A DNA stretch of 16,648 nucleotides, from NCBI GenBank assembly GCA_900544685.1, contig UQWA01000044.1, positions 1-16,648 of the forward strand. The letters run 5' to 3'. The notes below the pieces were generated by a model. The model had not been told where the DNA came from. It searched no databases and saw nothing but the letters and a program-made list of their open reading frames with translations. Positions 7,335-15,056 of the stretch are shown piece after piece. The translations under genes were made by a program, and so were the position numbers. The number at the start of each line of letters is the position of its first letter. The first letter of the stretch is position 1. The stretch comes from an uncultured Lachnospiraceae bacterium (GTDB taxonomy: Bacteria; Bacillota; Clostridia; Lachnospirales; Lachnospiraceae).

Positions 7335-8171
7335 TCAGAATCCACGTCCACTGCCGCCACCATATGTATGTCCGCCTGAAGAACTGTGTGTGGATGTTCT
7401 TCCACTGTCCCCGCCTCCACCGGACGACTCATTTTCAATCTTGCGATGTGTCTCAAACTGACGCACAAAATGGTCATTCTGTGCCGTAATCGTCAGTCTG
7501 GCATTCTGTTCTGTGGAATATCGGTATTTTTTTACAATCTTATAACTTCTGTACAAAATCACCGTAACAAGTGTAGCTGCCAGTAATGCTCCCAGAAATG
7601 CCATCAGGACATCGTCCGCAGTCAGGCTGTGATAGTACGTAATCTCTCCGGTCTCTGTATCATACGAATATTGATTCTCCGGGATACCGCTCTTCATATA
7701 CTCCAGCGTCTTCTCCAGCATGGCTGTCATTGCTTCGCCATATTCCCCGTCTGATGCATACTTCTGTGCCACGTCATAGATACTTTCCTCCCGGTAATCA
7801 GTAATATAATGGATCATATCACGTTCTGTCACCAGGTTCAGTTCCCGATTATCCATATCGATAATCAGTGCAATTCCGCCTTTTGCATCATTGCTCTCCA
7901 GACCATATTCTTCGTAGGTCTCTTCCAATACTTCATTGGATTCCCTGCCATCTGCATCATCACAAGTCATAACCAATACATTCATCTGCCAGGAAGTTTC
8001 TATCTCTTTTGCAAGAGTCTCTATCTGCTGCACTTCACTGTCAGAAAAAAGCTGTGCGTCATCCTGTACCAGACATTCTGCATATGCTGTCATGCCAGAC
8101 AGACACAGCCATATACACATTGTCAACCATATGAAAGAGATCTTTCTTTTTGACCTGTATCTCTCTACCAT
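7335..8171 (-). CDS. TPM-domain membrane protein (YdjH-like)
   Basis: The 278-residue protein starts with a basic n-region and hydrophobic stretch (ISFIWLTMCIWLCLSGMTAYA, 11-31) that looks like a signal peptide with cleavage after A31. Residues about 33-160 form a TPM domain (VQDDAQLFSD start, KGGIALIIDMDNREL at 97-111). A transmembrane helix spans about 188-207, followed by a cytoplasmic-type segment and a Gly/Ser-rich tail (250-278) ending GGGSGRGF, as in many TPM proteins. ATG 8171 is preferred: GGAGG lies nine bases upstream, while an in-frame TTG at 8177 is only three bases from it. It overlaps the zinc-ribbon gene by seven bases (ATGGTAG). The domain order and neighbours match B. subtilis YdjH, which works with YdjG in the membrane. 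The biochemical activity is unknown. Confidence 0.9.
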   Translation of the reverse strand: MVERYRSKRKISFIWLTMCIWLCLSGMTAYAECLVQDDAQLFSDSEVQQIETLAKEIETSWQMNVLVMTCDDADGRESNEVLEETYEEYGLESNDAKGGIALIIDMDNRELNLVTERDMIHYITDYREESIYDVAQKYASDGEYGEAMTAMLEKTLEYMKSGIPENQYSYDTETGEITYYHSLTADDVLMAFLGALLAATLVTVILYRSYKIVKKYRYSTEQNARLTITAQNDHFVRQFETHRKIENESSGGGGDSGRTSTHSSSGGHTYGGGSGRGF

Positions 8172-9232
8172 CCCCAATATCCTCCCAACAGCATAAGCAG
8201 GAACACTACTGCAAACACACCAAAAAACAGTTTTATTACTTTTTTCTTATCAATCGGAAGTTCACCGCTGATTTTCCGTGTCTGTCCGTTCATTGCGTAA
8301 TAATAGATCTTATCGTTCTTTCCACGATAGGTAAGCACCCATACCGGAACGAGCAGATATTTCCAGTTTTCGCCCTGAATATGGAACTCACTTCCCAGAG
8401 ATGAAACGGTATCATAACCATGCACACTGCTTTTCACCATATCTGCAGAATGCTTCTGCACCTCTTTATGTAATTCCTCTGCCAGATCAGATTTTTCAAT
8501 ATCTCTTTTTTCTGCCAGAAAGCCGCTCAGATATTCCATAGAAAAATCTTTGGTTTCTTCCAGGCGGAACGGCTGTACAGCCTCTACTAACTGTCTGTTA
8601 TCTTTGTTCAGTGCATTTCTGGTCAGTTCACGGAACTCCACTTCAGCGCCACGATCCAGATGATAAACTTTCGTTTCCGTATGTTCCATATCTCCTGTCC
8701 GATAGACACGAATTCTCTTTGCCTCTCCGTGCCAGTCACCTTCTGACTTGCAGTCATACTGCCAGAACGGGAAATAGATTCCACTGATCTTTTCGATCTG
8801 CTCTTTGCAGAAAAAATTTCTGGGAATAAATCGCTTTTTCTTCACATACTTCAGGAAGCTGTCCACTGCCTCTTTTTTATCTACAGCAAATGGAATGATC
8901 TTATCCGGACGGTATTGTCCGGAGAGTTTTCCCTGAAGGATCACCGGATTGTGGCAATAGAAACAAAAGGCAGCGGCTGTAGTTGCATCGGTCACAATCT
9001 CCGCTCCGCAGCTTGGGCACAGATACAGATCTGCTTCTTCAAATGCTTCTCTGTCATTCTTACTCTCATCCTTCTCTTCCTGCTGTTTTGATTCTGTTGC
9101 CTGCTGATTCGCTGCAGCAGCTTCTTCCTGTGTGAATTCAGAAGAACAGTATTCGCACCGAAATTTCTGTAAGGCAGGATCGAACTGCAGATCTCCTCCG
9201 CAGTTCGGACATTTAAACGTAACAACTGCCAT
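8165..9232 (-). CDS. Double zinc-ribbon membrane protein (YdjG-like)
   Basis: The 355-residue protein opens with a TFIIB-type zinc ribbon (C8, C11, C26, C29 in FKCPNCGG...FRCEYC). A Glu/Gln/Lys-rich linker (about 36-66) leads to a second ribbon (C72, C75, C90, C93 in LCPSCGAE...FCFYCH). A long middle domain contains YFPFWQYDC (153-161) and LLVPVWVLTY. A single hydrophobic helix lies at the extreme C terminus (about 331-351, VIKLFFGVFAVVFLLMLLGG), predicting a tail-anchored protein with most of its mass in the cytoplasm. This layout matches B. subtilis YdjG. ATG 9232 has a clear AAGGAG site. It lies ten bases after the SPFH gene and overlaps the TPM gene by seven bases, so the three are co-translated. 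Role in envelope stress is inferred from homologous operons. Confidence 0.9.
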   Translation of the reverse strand: MAVVTFKCPNCGGDLQFDPALQKFRCEYCSSEFTQEEAAAANQQATESKQQEEKDESKNDREAFEEADLYLCPSCGAEIVTDATTAAAFCFYCHNPVILQGKLSGQYRPDKIIPFAVDKKEAVDSFLKYVKKKRFIPRNFFCKEQIEKISGIYFPFWQYDCKSEGDWHGEAKRIRVYRTGDMEHTETKVYHLDRGAEVEFRELTRNALNKDNRQLVEAVQPFRLEETKDFSMEYLSGFLAEKRDIEKSDLAEELHKEVQKHSADMVKSSVHGYDTVSSLGSEFHIQGENWKYLLVPVWVLTYRGKNDKIYYYAMNGQTRKISGELPIDKKKVIKLFFGVFAVVFLLMLLGGYWGW

Positions 9233-9242
9233 ATTCTACTCC

Positions 9243-10457
9243 TTATGCTCTTGGTTTTCCACAATTAGAGCAGAAATTACCTTTGTTTACATTTCCACAG
9301 GAACAGGTCCATTCTGCTGATGGCTTTGGCTTGCCACAATTAGAACAGAAGTTTCCTGTATTAACTGCTCCGCAACCACAAGTCCAGCCTGCTGCCTGTG
9401 TCTGCTGCTGCTGAGCTGTCTGCTGCTGCATCATTGCCTGCTGATGTGCCATCTGATTCATCTGCATCTGTTGCATATTCGTCTGAGAAGCCTGCCCCAT
9501 AAAGCTGCCTGCTGCTCCCATACCCATTCCCATGCCCATAAATCCGGCTGCTGCACCATTGGCATTGGAACCTGCTGCCTCCATTCCACGGGCAATGGAA
9601 GACTGTACGAACCCTTCTCTTACAGAAGGATCAGACATCATTGCCCCCTGATTTCTCATATTGATCAGCTTCTGAGACTCTTCATCATAGGAAATGCTGG
9701 CAATTCCTACTGCCTGAATCTCCATACCGCGTGTCTTAGTCCACTGGTCATCCAGCACATCTGCCATATATCTTCCCAGTTCCATTGCCTTGGATGTCAC
9801 AAAAGAAATACGCATTCCTTCTGCAGACATACGGTTAATGGATGACTGCAGCGCTTCCAGGAATTCACTGCGGTACTGGTCATTGATTTCTTCAATTTCA
9901 ACGCGCTGTGCATTCCTTGGCACTACTTCTGTATAAAACTTCAGAGGATCTGTAATCTTAATGGAGTAAGTTCCGTGTGCGCGCAGAAACAATTCCGCAT
10001 TGTAGAAACTATCAAAATAGTTTACTGCATTGCGGGTACCGAATTTGATTCCTTTGATCTCCTGTAAATTAACATAAAATACTTTCTGAGATACTGGTGT
10101 TGTTCCACCGAATTTGAATCTGGAAAATGTCTCTTTCAGAGCCTCGTCAAACTGTCCGTTAAACATCGATGGTGCTGAAGAATTACTTACCGTATAGTAT
10201 CCAGGTTCTGCAGTATAATCGATAATCTTGCCACCGTCTACCAGAATCATAAACTGATTATCGTATACATGGATCACAGAGCCATCGGATATCACATCTG
10301 TCGTTGGTCTGTTTGATCCTTTTCTGACCATAACACCTCTGGTAAACACGGTCTGGGCATCCATTTCCTCCGGTTCAATGGCTTCTAAAAACTGATCCTG
10401 AAATCCTGATCTTACACTGCCTGTGGCTGCTCCGATTGCTGTTCTGATAATTCCCAT
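9243..10457 (-). CDS. SPFH-domain protein with C-terminal tandem zinc ribbons (YdjI-like)
   Basis: The 404-residue protein has an SPFH/band-7-like domain over about residues 25-290 (GVMVRKGSNRPTTDVISDGS; LFLRAHGTYSIKITDP at 156-171; a coiled segment around EALQSSINRMSAEG). It lacks a hydrophobic membrane helix. Next come a Gly/Met/Ala-rich stretch (300-320) and a Gln/Met-rich stretch (325-355), both low complexity. The C terminus holds two zinc ribbons, C360/C362/C371/C374 and C385/C387/C396/C399, with a 25-residue period. The family is that of B. subtilis YdjI, sometimes annotated as virion-core-like protein, needed to place PspA at the membrane. Here no pspA is adjacent. The ATG has a textbook AAAGGAGG site and lies 12 bases after prfB, so readthrough from prfB is likely. 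Confidence 0.91.
   Translation of the reverse strand: MGIIRTAIGAATGSVRSGFQDQFLEAIEPEEMDAQTVFTRGVMVRKGSNRPTTDVISDGSVIHVYDNQFMILVDGGKIIDYTAEPGYYTVSNSSAPSMFNGQFDEALKETFSRFKFGGTTPVSQKVFYVNLQEIKGIKFGTRNAVNYFDSFYNAELFLRAHGTYSIKITDPLKFYTEVVPRNAQRVEIEEINDQYRSEFLEALQSSINRMSAEGMRISFVTSKAMELGRYMADVLDDQWTKTRGMEIQAVGIASISYDEESQKLINMRNQGAMMSDPSVREGFVQSSIARGMEAAGSNANGAAAGFMGMGMGMGAAGSFMGQASQTNMQQMQMNQMAHQQAMMQQQTAQQQQTQAAGWTCGCGAVNTGNFCSNCGKPKPSAEWTCSCGNVNKGNFCSNCGKPRA
9246..9386 (-). repeat. Tandem zinc-ribbon coding repeat, 75-base period
   Basis: Two consecutive units at 9386-9312 and 9311-9246 encode WTCGCGAVNTGNFCSNCGKP and WTCSCGNVNKGNFCSNCGKP. The DNA is still close: ccacaattagagcagaa at 9259 recurs as ccacaattagaacagaa at 9334, 16 of 17 bases identical and 75 bases apart. 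This points to an internal duplication of one zinc-ribbon module at the end of the SPFH gene, or strong constraint on both copies. Confidence 0.85.
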
Positions 10458-10469
10458 CTTTATCCTCCT

Positions 10470-11598
10470 TTACTGTTCCTCTTCTTTCTCATTTCCGAGG
10501 GCAATCCATTTTAAATATGCATTGATAAATAAATCAATGTTCCCATCCAGTACACTGTCTACATTTCCTGTTTCTGCATTTGTTCTGTGATCTTTTACCA
10601 TAGTATATGGCTGCATGACATAGGAGCGGATCTGATTTCCCCATCCCATCTCTTTTTTCTCACCACGGATACCAGATGCTTTCTCTGCATTCTCCTGCTG
10701 CTTCAACAGATACAACTTTGCCTTTAACATCTGCATTGCCTTATCCTTATTCTGGAACTGCGACCGCTCATTCTGACACTGCACTACTATTCCGGTCGGA
10801 ATATGCGTAATACGGATCGCGGATGATGTCTTGTTAATGTGCTGTCCACCGGCACCACTGGAACGATAAGTATCAATGCGGATATCATCATCTTTGATCT
10901 CCACATCCAGATCCTCTTCGATATCCGGCATCACATCACACTGTACAAAAGACGTTTGTCGCTTGCCTGCAGCATTAAACGGTGAAATACGCACCAGCCG
11001 GTGTACACCTTTTTCTGCCTTCAGATAGCCATAGGCATTTTCTCCCCGCACCTCAAAGGTAACGGACTTAATTCCAGCCTCATCTCCATCCAGATAATCG
11101 ATGACCTCTACTTCATAGCCTTTTTTATCTGCCCATCTGGTATACATACGGTACAGCATGCCTGCCCAGTCGCAGGATTCTGTTCCGCCGGCTCCGGCAT
11201 GCAGGGATACAATAGCATTCACATTGTCATATTCGCCCGAAAGCAGGGTTTTGATTCGAATATTGTCAAAAGCTGTTGTAAATTCATCCAGTGTTGTCTG
11301 AATCTCATCTATCAGAGAAGTATCATTCTCTTCCTCTGCCATTTCAATCAGTGTCTCAATCTCCTCATACTGCTCCTGCAGAGTATGATAAGTTGCAATA
11401 TCGTCCTTCATGGACTTTAACTTCTTCATAAACTCCTGAGACTGTTCCGGATCATCCCAAAAGTTCGGTTCCTCCATCTTTCGTTCTAATTCCTCGATTC
11501 GCTTTTCCTTGTTAGCCAGGTCAAAGTGAATCCCTCACTTCCAGTAATGGTTTTTCATATGTGCCAAGCGTATACTTGAACTGATCTAATTCGACCAC
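10470..11598 (-). CDS. prfB: Peptide chain release factor 2, expressed by programmed +1 frameshift
   Basis: RF2 ends translation at UGA and UAA codons. The gene is in two frames. A first 25-codon stretch starts at GTG 11598, with an AAGGTGA ribosome site, and stops at an in-frame TGA (11523-11521) just after CTT. Slipping +1 on CTT TGA C continues with GAC (11522-11520) through DLANKEKRIEELERK into the main frame, ending at 10470. The full product is 375 residues (25 + 350). The codon-reading SPF motif falls at 205-207 and the peptidyl-hydrolysis GGQ at 250-252, the same numbers as in E. coli RF2, which supports this reading. If only the long frame is read, an ATG at 11477 would wrongly give 335 residues. 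secA lies 99 bases upstream and the SPFH gene 12 bases downstream. Expression is self-regulated: low RF2 favours the slip. Confidence 0.96.
11521..11536 (-). promoter_or_regulatory. RF2 programmed +1 frameshift site
   Basis: On the minus strand the signal reads GAGGGATTCACTTTGA: an internal Shine-Dalgarno-like GAGGG (11536-11532), five bases, the slippery CTT (11526-11524) and the in-frame TGA stop (11523-11521) followed by C. CTT TGA C is the invariant core of the RF2 autoregulation site. The AGG codon stands in the same place as in the E. coli AGG GGG TAT CTT TGA, but the purine run is shorter (AGGG), so the stimulation may be weaker. Confidence 0.95.
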
Positions 11599-11640
11599 TC
11601 TGTCACCTTCTTTCCTAGTTTTGAATTATTGTGCTATCTG

Positions 11641-11690
11641 AAATAACAAAATACAGACTGCAACAGGCAGTTTCTGTCTGCGGCAGTCTG
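11641..11690 (-). terminator. Hairpin with T-rich tail after secA
   Basis: On the minus strand, eight bases after the secA stop codon, CAGACTGC (11690-11683) pairs with GCAGTCTG (11661-11654). The loop region contains a second near-perfect pairing, CAGACAG with CTGCCTG. The tail is TATTTTGTTATTT (11653-11641). It resembles an intrinsic terminator, but the T run is interrupted, so it may leak. If it terminates strongly, prfB needs its own promoter, and I could not find a convincing one between here and the prfB start. Confidence 0.6.
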
Positions 11691-11697
11691 CATCTTT

Positions 11698-14253
11698 TTA
11701 TTTTTTACGTCCGCAGCACTGTTTGTATTTCTTTCCGCTTCCGCACGGGCACGGATCATTCGGATATACTTTTTCTTCTGTACGTTTCTTTGGTGCATTG
11801 GCAACAGTATCATCTTTGTTGGTACCGGTTACTTTCGCAACTTCCTCACGTTCTACTTTTTCTTCCACACGGACATGGAAGATCAGTCTTAAGGTATCTT
11901 CCTGAATACCTGACAGCATCTCATCAAACATCTCAAATCCGCTCATCTTGTATTCTACCAGAGGATCCTTCTGTCCATATGCCTGAAGACCGATACCCTG
12001 ACGTAACTGATCCATATCATCGATGTGATCCATCCACTTGCGGTCAATGACTTTCAGAATTACCACACGCTCAAACTCACGCATCTCATCCAGTGTCGGG
12101 AAGATCTTCTCTTTTTCTTCATAAAGAGCAATGGCTTCTTTTTCCAGCTTGTCTTTCAGTTCTGAAACCGAAAGCTTTGCGTCTTCTTCTGTCAATGGTT
12201 TTACCGGAATAATCGGAATCAGGATGCGGTTCAGTTCCTGAATGTTCATTCCGTTTTCCACTTCATTGCACATATCCACGTATTTGCCAGTCACATCTCG
12301 GATCATCTTCAGAACAGAATCTCTCATGCTCTCGCCATCCAGTACACGGCGTCTTTCCTTATAAATAATCTCACGCTGCTCATTATTTACCTGATCGTAT
12401 TCCAACAAATTCTTACGGATTCCATAGTTATTGATCTCAATCTTTTCCTGTGCTTTTTCAATGGCAGAAGAAAGCATCTTGTGCTCGATCTGCTCATTCT
12501 CAGCCACGCCCAGGGAACGGAACATATTCATCAGACGTTCAGATCCGAACAGTCTCATCAGGTCATCTTCCAATGAGATGTAGAATCTGGATTCACCAGG
12601 GTCTCCCTGACGTCCGGAACGTCCACGTAACTGATTGTCAATACGTCTGGACTCGTGTCGCTCTGTACCAATAATCTTCAGTCCACCCAGTTCCTTAGAA
12701 ACATCATCCAGCTTAATATCCGTACCACGGCCTGCCATATTGGTAGCAATGGTAACTGCACCATGTACACCGGCATCTGCTACAATTTCCGCCTCCAGTT
12801 CATGGAACTTGGCATTCAGCACTTTATGAGGAATGCCTCTCTTTTTCAACATGCCGCTTAACAGTTCGGAAATATCAATGGTAATGGTACCAACCAGAAC
12901 CGGCTGTCCTTTGGCATGTGCTTTCTCAATCTCATCCACTACTGCACGGTATTTCTCTTTCTTGGTCATATAAACCGCATCATCCAGATCCACTCTGGCA
13001 ACCGGACGGTTCGTCGGGATCACTACAACGTCCATACCATAGATATCACGGAATTCTTTTTCTTCGGTAAGCGCAGTACCTGTCATACCAGACTTCTTAT
13101 CGTACTTGTTGAAAAAGTTCTGGAATGTAATGGTTGCAAGTGTCTTGCTTTCACGTTTTACTTTAACGTGTTCTTTTGCTTCAATTGCCTGATGCAGACC
13201 GTCTGAATAACGTCTTCCCGGCATAATACGTCCGGTAAACTCATCTACGATCATAACCTGATCATCTTTTACAACGTAATCCTGATCACGGAACATCAGA
13301 TAGTTGGCACGAAGAGCCAGATCCACATTGTGCTGAATCTCCAGGTTCTCTGCATCTGCCAGGTTCTCAATATTGAAGAACTTTTCTACCTTCTCCACAC
13401 CTTCCTGAGTCAGCGTAACGACTTTATCCTTCTCATTTACGATAAAGTCACCCGTCTCTGTGATCTCTTCACCCATGATAGCTGTCATCTTGGTCACTTC
13501 GCCACTGGCCTCACCTTTCTGAAGCTGACGTGCCAGAATATCTGCCACTTCATATAATCTGGTAGATTTTCCACTCTGACCGGAAATAATCAGAGGTGTT
13601 CTGGCTTCATCGATCAATACAGAGTCCACCTCATCAATGATGGCATAATGAAGTTCTCTCTGTACCAGCTGTTCCTTGTAGATCACCATATTGTCACGCA
13701 GATAATCAAATCCCAGCTCGTTATTGGTAATGTATGTGATATCACAGGCATACTGTTTACGACGCTCATCATTATCCATATCATTTAATACTACACCGAC
13801 AGTCAGGCCAAGGAATTCATGAACCTTTCCCATCCATTCTGCATCTCGCTTTGCCAGGTAATCGTTGACTGTAACAATATGCACACCCTTTCCTTCCAGA
13901 GCATTTAAATATGCCGGAAGTGTGGAAACAAGGGTTTTACCTTCACCGGTTCTCATCTCAGCAATACGTCCCTGATGGAGAATGATACCACCGATAATCT
14001 GTACACGATAGTGTTCCAGTCCGATAGCACGCTTTGCGCCCTCACGGACAGTAGCATATGCTTCCGGAAGCAAGTCATCCAATGTCTCTCCATTTGCCAG
14101 TCTGTCCTTATATTCCTGGGTTTTTGCGCGAAGCTGTTCGTCTGTCAATGCCTGCATAGTCGGACGAAGTGCTTCAACTTTATCAACCAGCGGCATGATT
14201 CTCTTCAGCTCACGGTCGCTGTGTGTACCAAACACTTTTTCAATAAAATTCAT
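11698..14253 (-). CDS. secA: Preprotein translocase ATPase SecA
   Basis: SecA is the motor that pushes unfolded secretory proteins through SecYEG at the membrane. The 851-residue protein matches normal length. Walker A RTGEGKT is at 101-107 and the DEVD Walker B box at 207-210, within IDEVDSVLIDEARTPLIISG. Later come GMTGTA and the helicase-type motifs TNMAGRGTDIKL and QLRGRSGRQGDPG. The C terminus carries the zinc motif CPCGSGKKYKQCC (C835, C837, C846, C847), which in the family contacts SecB or the ribosome and phospholipids. ATG 14253 has an AGGAG site. It has its own promoter and a leader hairpin upstream, and diverges from hpf. It is followed by prfB, a common secA-prfB order in Firmicutes. 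No anomalies seen. Confidence 0.98.
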   Translation of the reverse strand: MNFIEKVFGTHSDRELKRIMPLVDKVEALRPTMQALTDEQLRAKTQEYKDRLANGETLDDLLPEAYATVREGAKRAIGLEHYRVQIIGGIILHQGRIAEMRTGEGKTLVSTLPAYLNALEGKGVHIVTVNDYLAKRDAEWMGKVHEFLGLTVGVVLNDMDNDERRKQYACDITYITNNELGFDYLRDNMVIYKEQLVQRELHYAIIDEVDSVLIDEARTPLIISGQSGKSTRLYEVADILARQLQKGEASGEVTKMTAIMGEEITETGDFIVNEKDKVVTLTQEGVEKVEKFFNIENLADAENLEIQHNVDLALRANYLMFRDQDYVVKDDQVMIVDEFTGRIMPGRRYSDGLHQAIEAKEHVKVKRESKTLATITFQNFFNKYDKKSGMTGTALTEEKEFRDIYGMDVVVIPTNRPVARVDLDDAVYMTKKEKYRAVVDEIEKAHAKGQPVLVGTITIDISELLSGMLKKRGIPHKVLNAKFHELEAEIVADAGVHGAVTIATNMAGRGTDIKLDDVSKELGGLKIIGTERHESRRIDNQLRGRSGRQGDPGESRFYISLEDDLMRLFGSERLMNMFRSLGVAENEQIEHKMLSSAIEKAQEKIEINNYGIRKNLLEYDQVNNEQREIIYKERRRVLDGESMRDSVLKMIRDVTGKYVDMCNEVENGMNIQELNRILIPIIPVKPLTEEDAKLSVSELKDKLEKEAIALYEEKEKIFPTLDEMREFERVVILKVIDRKWMDHIDDMDQLRQGIGLQAYGQKDPLVEYKMSGFEMFDEMLSGIQEDTLRLIFHVRVEEKVEREEVAKVTGTNKDDTVANAPKKRTEEKVYPNDPCPCGSGKKYKQCCGRKK

Positions 14254-14279
14254 TCTTACTCTCCTAAATCTCTGTTACT

Positions 14280-14303
14280 TGCAGAAGCAAAGGTGTTTCT
14301 GCA
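14280..14303 (-). promoter_or_regulatory. Leader stem-loop upstream of secA
   Basis: TGCAGAA (14280-14286) and TTCTGCA (14297-14303) form a perfect 7-base inverted repeat with a 10-base loop. It lies in the expected secA 5' untranslated region, just downstream of the predicted start near 14310 and before the ribosome site. There is no T run, so it is not a terminator. It could protect the mRNA 5' end or bind a regulator; function is unknown. Confidence 0.45.
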
Positions 14304-14316
14304 GATACTACCCATT

Positions 14317-14345
14317 ATCTTAACACTATTCCCGTTTTTGCACAA
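14317..14345 (-). promoter_or_regulatory. secA promoter
   Basis: Minus strand: -35 TTGTGC (14345-14340), 17-base spacer, -10 TAAGAT (14322-14317), preceded by TGT, which makes an extended -10. Both hexamers are imperfect, but spacing and the TGn element support it. Transcription would start near 14310, giving a leader of about 57 bases. It lies back to back with the hpf promoter, with 17 AT-rich bases between the two -35 boxes. Confidence 0.6.
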
Positions 14346-14362
14346 TAAATATTTTCATAAGA

Positions 14363-14391
14363 TTGCGGTGAAACGAAAAATGTGCTACACT
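14363..14391 (+). promoter_or_regulatory. hpf promoter
   Basis: Plus strand: -35 TTGCGG (14363-14368), 17-base spacer, -10 TACACT (14386-14391), preceded by TGC, an extended -10. Transcription would begin near 14398, so the stem-loop AGAAAAC-CTGT-GTTTTCT would lie at the very 5' end of the hpf mRNA. No sigma-B or sigma-H type motif was obvious, but that cannot be excluded by eye. Confidence 0.6.
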
Positions 14392-14400
14392 GTAAGTACC

Positions 14401-14418
14401 AGAAAACCTGTGTTTTCT
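14401..14418 (+). promoter_or_regulatory. 5' stem-loop in the hpf leader
   Basis: AGAAAAC and GTTTTCT form a perfect 7-base stem with a CTGT loop, a few bases after the predicted transcription start. A second, weaker pairing (GATATC with GGTATC, 14430-14446, one G-U pair) follows before the AAAGGAGG ribosome site. Such a 5' hairpin may stabilise the mRNA; function is not shown. Confidence 0.45.
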
Positions 14419-14468
14419 AAATTATTCTGGATATCTTTTATGGTATCTGATTAAAGGAGGCTGAACAT

Positions 14469-14999
14469 ATGAAGTTTATCATCAGCGGAAGGAATCTGGA
14501 AGTTACAGAGGGATTAAAGAACACTGTTATTGACAAGCTGGGAAAACTAGAACGGTATTTTACACCGGACACAGAAGTGAATGTGACCATGAGCATTGAG
14601 AAGGAACGACAGAAGATTGAAGTAACCATTCCTGTCAAGGGACATATTATCCGTTCCGAACAGGTCAGCAACGATATGTATGTTTCTATTGATCTTGTAG
14701 AAGAAGTAATTGAGCGTCAGCTCCGTAAATATAAAAACAAACTGGTAGCCAAGCAGCAGGACGGCGGCAATTTCCGCAGAGAATTCCTTGAAAAAGAAGA
14801 GAACATCGAACCGGAAGAGATTAAGATTATCCGCACCAAGGAGATCGAGATGAAGCCGATGTACCCAGAAGATGCCTGCATCCAGATGGAGCTTCTTGGG
14901 CATAATTTTTACATGTTCCATAATGCAGAGAGTGATGAAGTTAATGTCGTGTACAAGCGTAAAGGCGGCACTTATGGCATGATCGTTCCAGAACACTAA
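14469..14999 (+). CDS. hpf: Ribosome hibernation promoting factor, long form
   Basis: Long HPF binds the 30S decoding region and joins two ribosomes into inactive 100S dimers in slow growth or stress. The 176-residue protein has the N-terminal S30AE domain (1 to about 95; FIISGRNLEVTEGLK at the start) and, after a charged linker, the C-terminal dimerisation domain (about 120-176; IIRTKEIEMKPMYPEDACIQ, then LLGHNFYMFHNAES and VYKRKGGTYGMIVP). Length separates it from the short enterobacterial HPF/YfiA. The ATG has a strong AAAGGAGG site. It is the only plus-strand gene here and appears monocistronic, with its own promoter and a strong terminator. Divergence from secA is usual in Firmicutes. 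Confidence 0.97.
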   Translation: MKFIISGRNLEVTEGLKNTVIDKLGKLERYFTPDTEVNVTMSIEKERQKIEVTIPVKGHIIRSEQVSNDMYVSIDLVEEVIERQLRKYKNKLVAKQQDGGNFRREFLEKEENIEPEEIKIIRTKEIEMKPMYPEDACIQMELLGHNFYMFHNAESDEVNVVYKRKGGTYGMIVPEH

Positions 15000-15018
15000 A
15001 TTGATTCACAGACATGAT

Positions 15019-15056
15019 TCATCCCGTGGGATTTTTCCACGGGATGATTTTTATTT
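15019..15056 (+). terminator. Intrinsic terminator of hpf
   Basis: An 11-base perfect stem, TCATCCCGTGG (15019-15029) with CCACGGGATGA (15037-15047), and a 7-base loop are followed by TTTTTATTT. It starts 19 bases after the hpf stop codon. The T run overlaps the stop codon of the convergent secreted-protein gene. On the minus strand there is no T run after the stem, so it mainly serves hpf, though the hairpin could also protect the opposing mRNA end. Confidence 0.92.

Noticed and set aside
11477..11598. prfB frame break as a sequencing error or pseudogene
   Set aside because: The break is exactly CTT TGA C at codon 26 with an upstream GAGGG, the known autoregulatory RF2 site, and the reconstructed 375-residue numbering matches E. 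coli SPF and GGQ positions.
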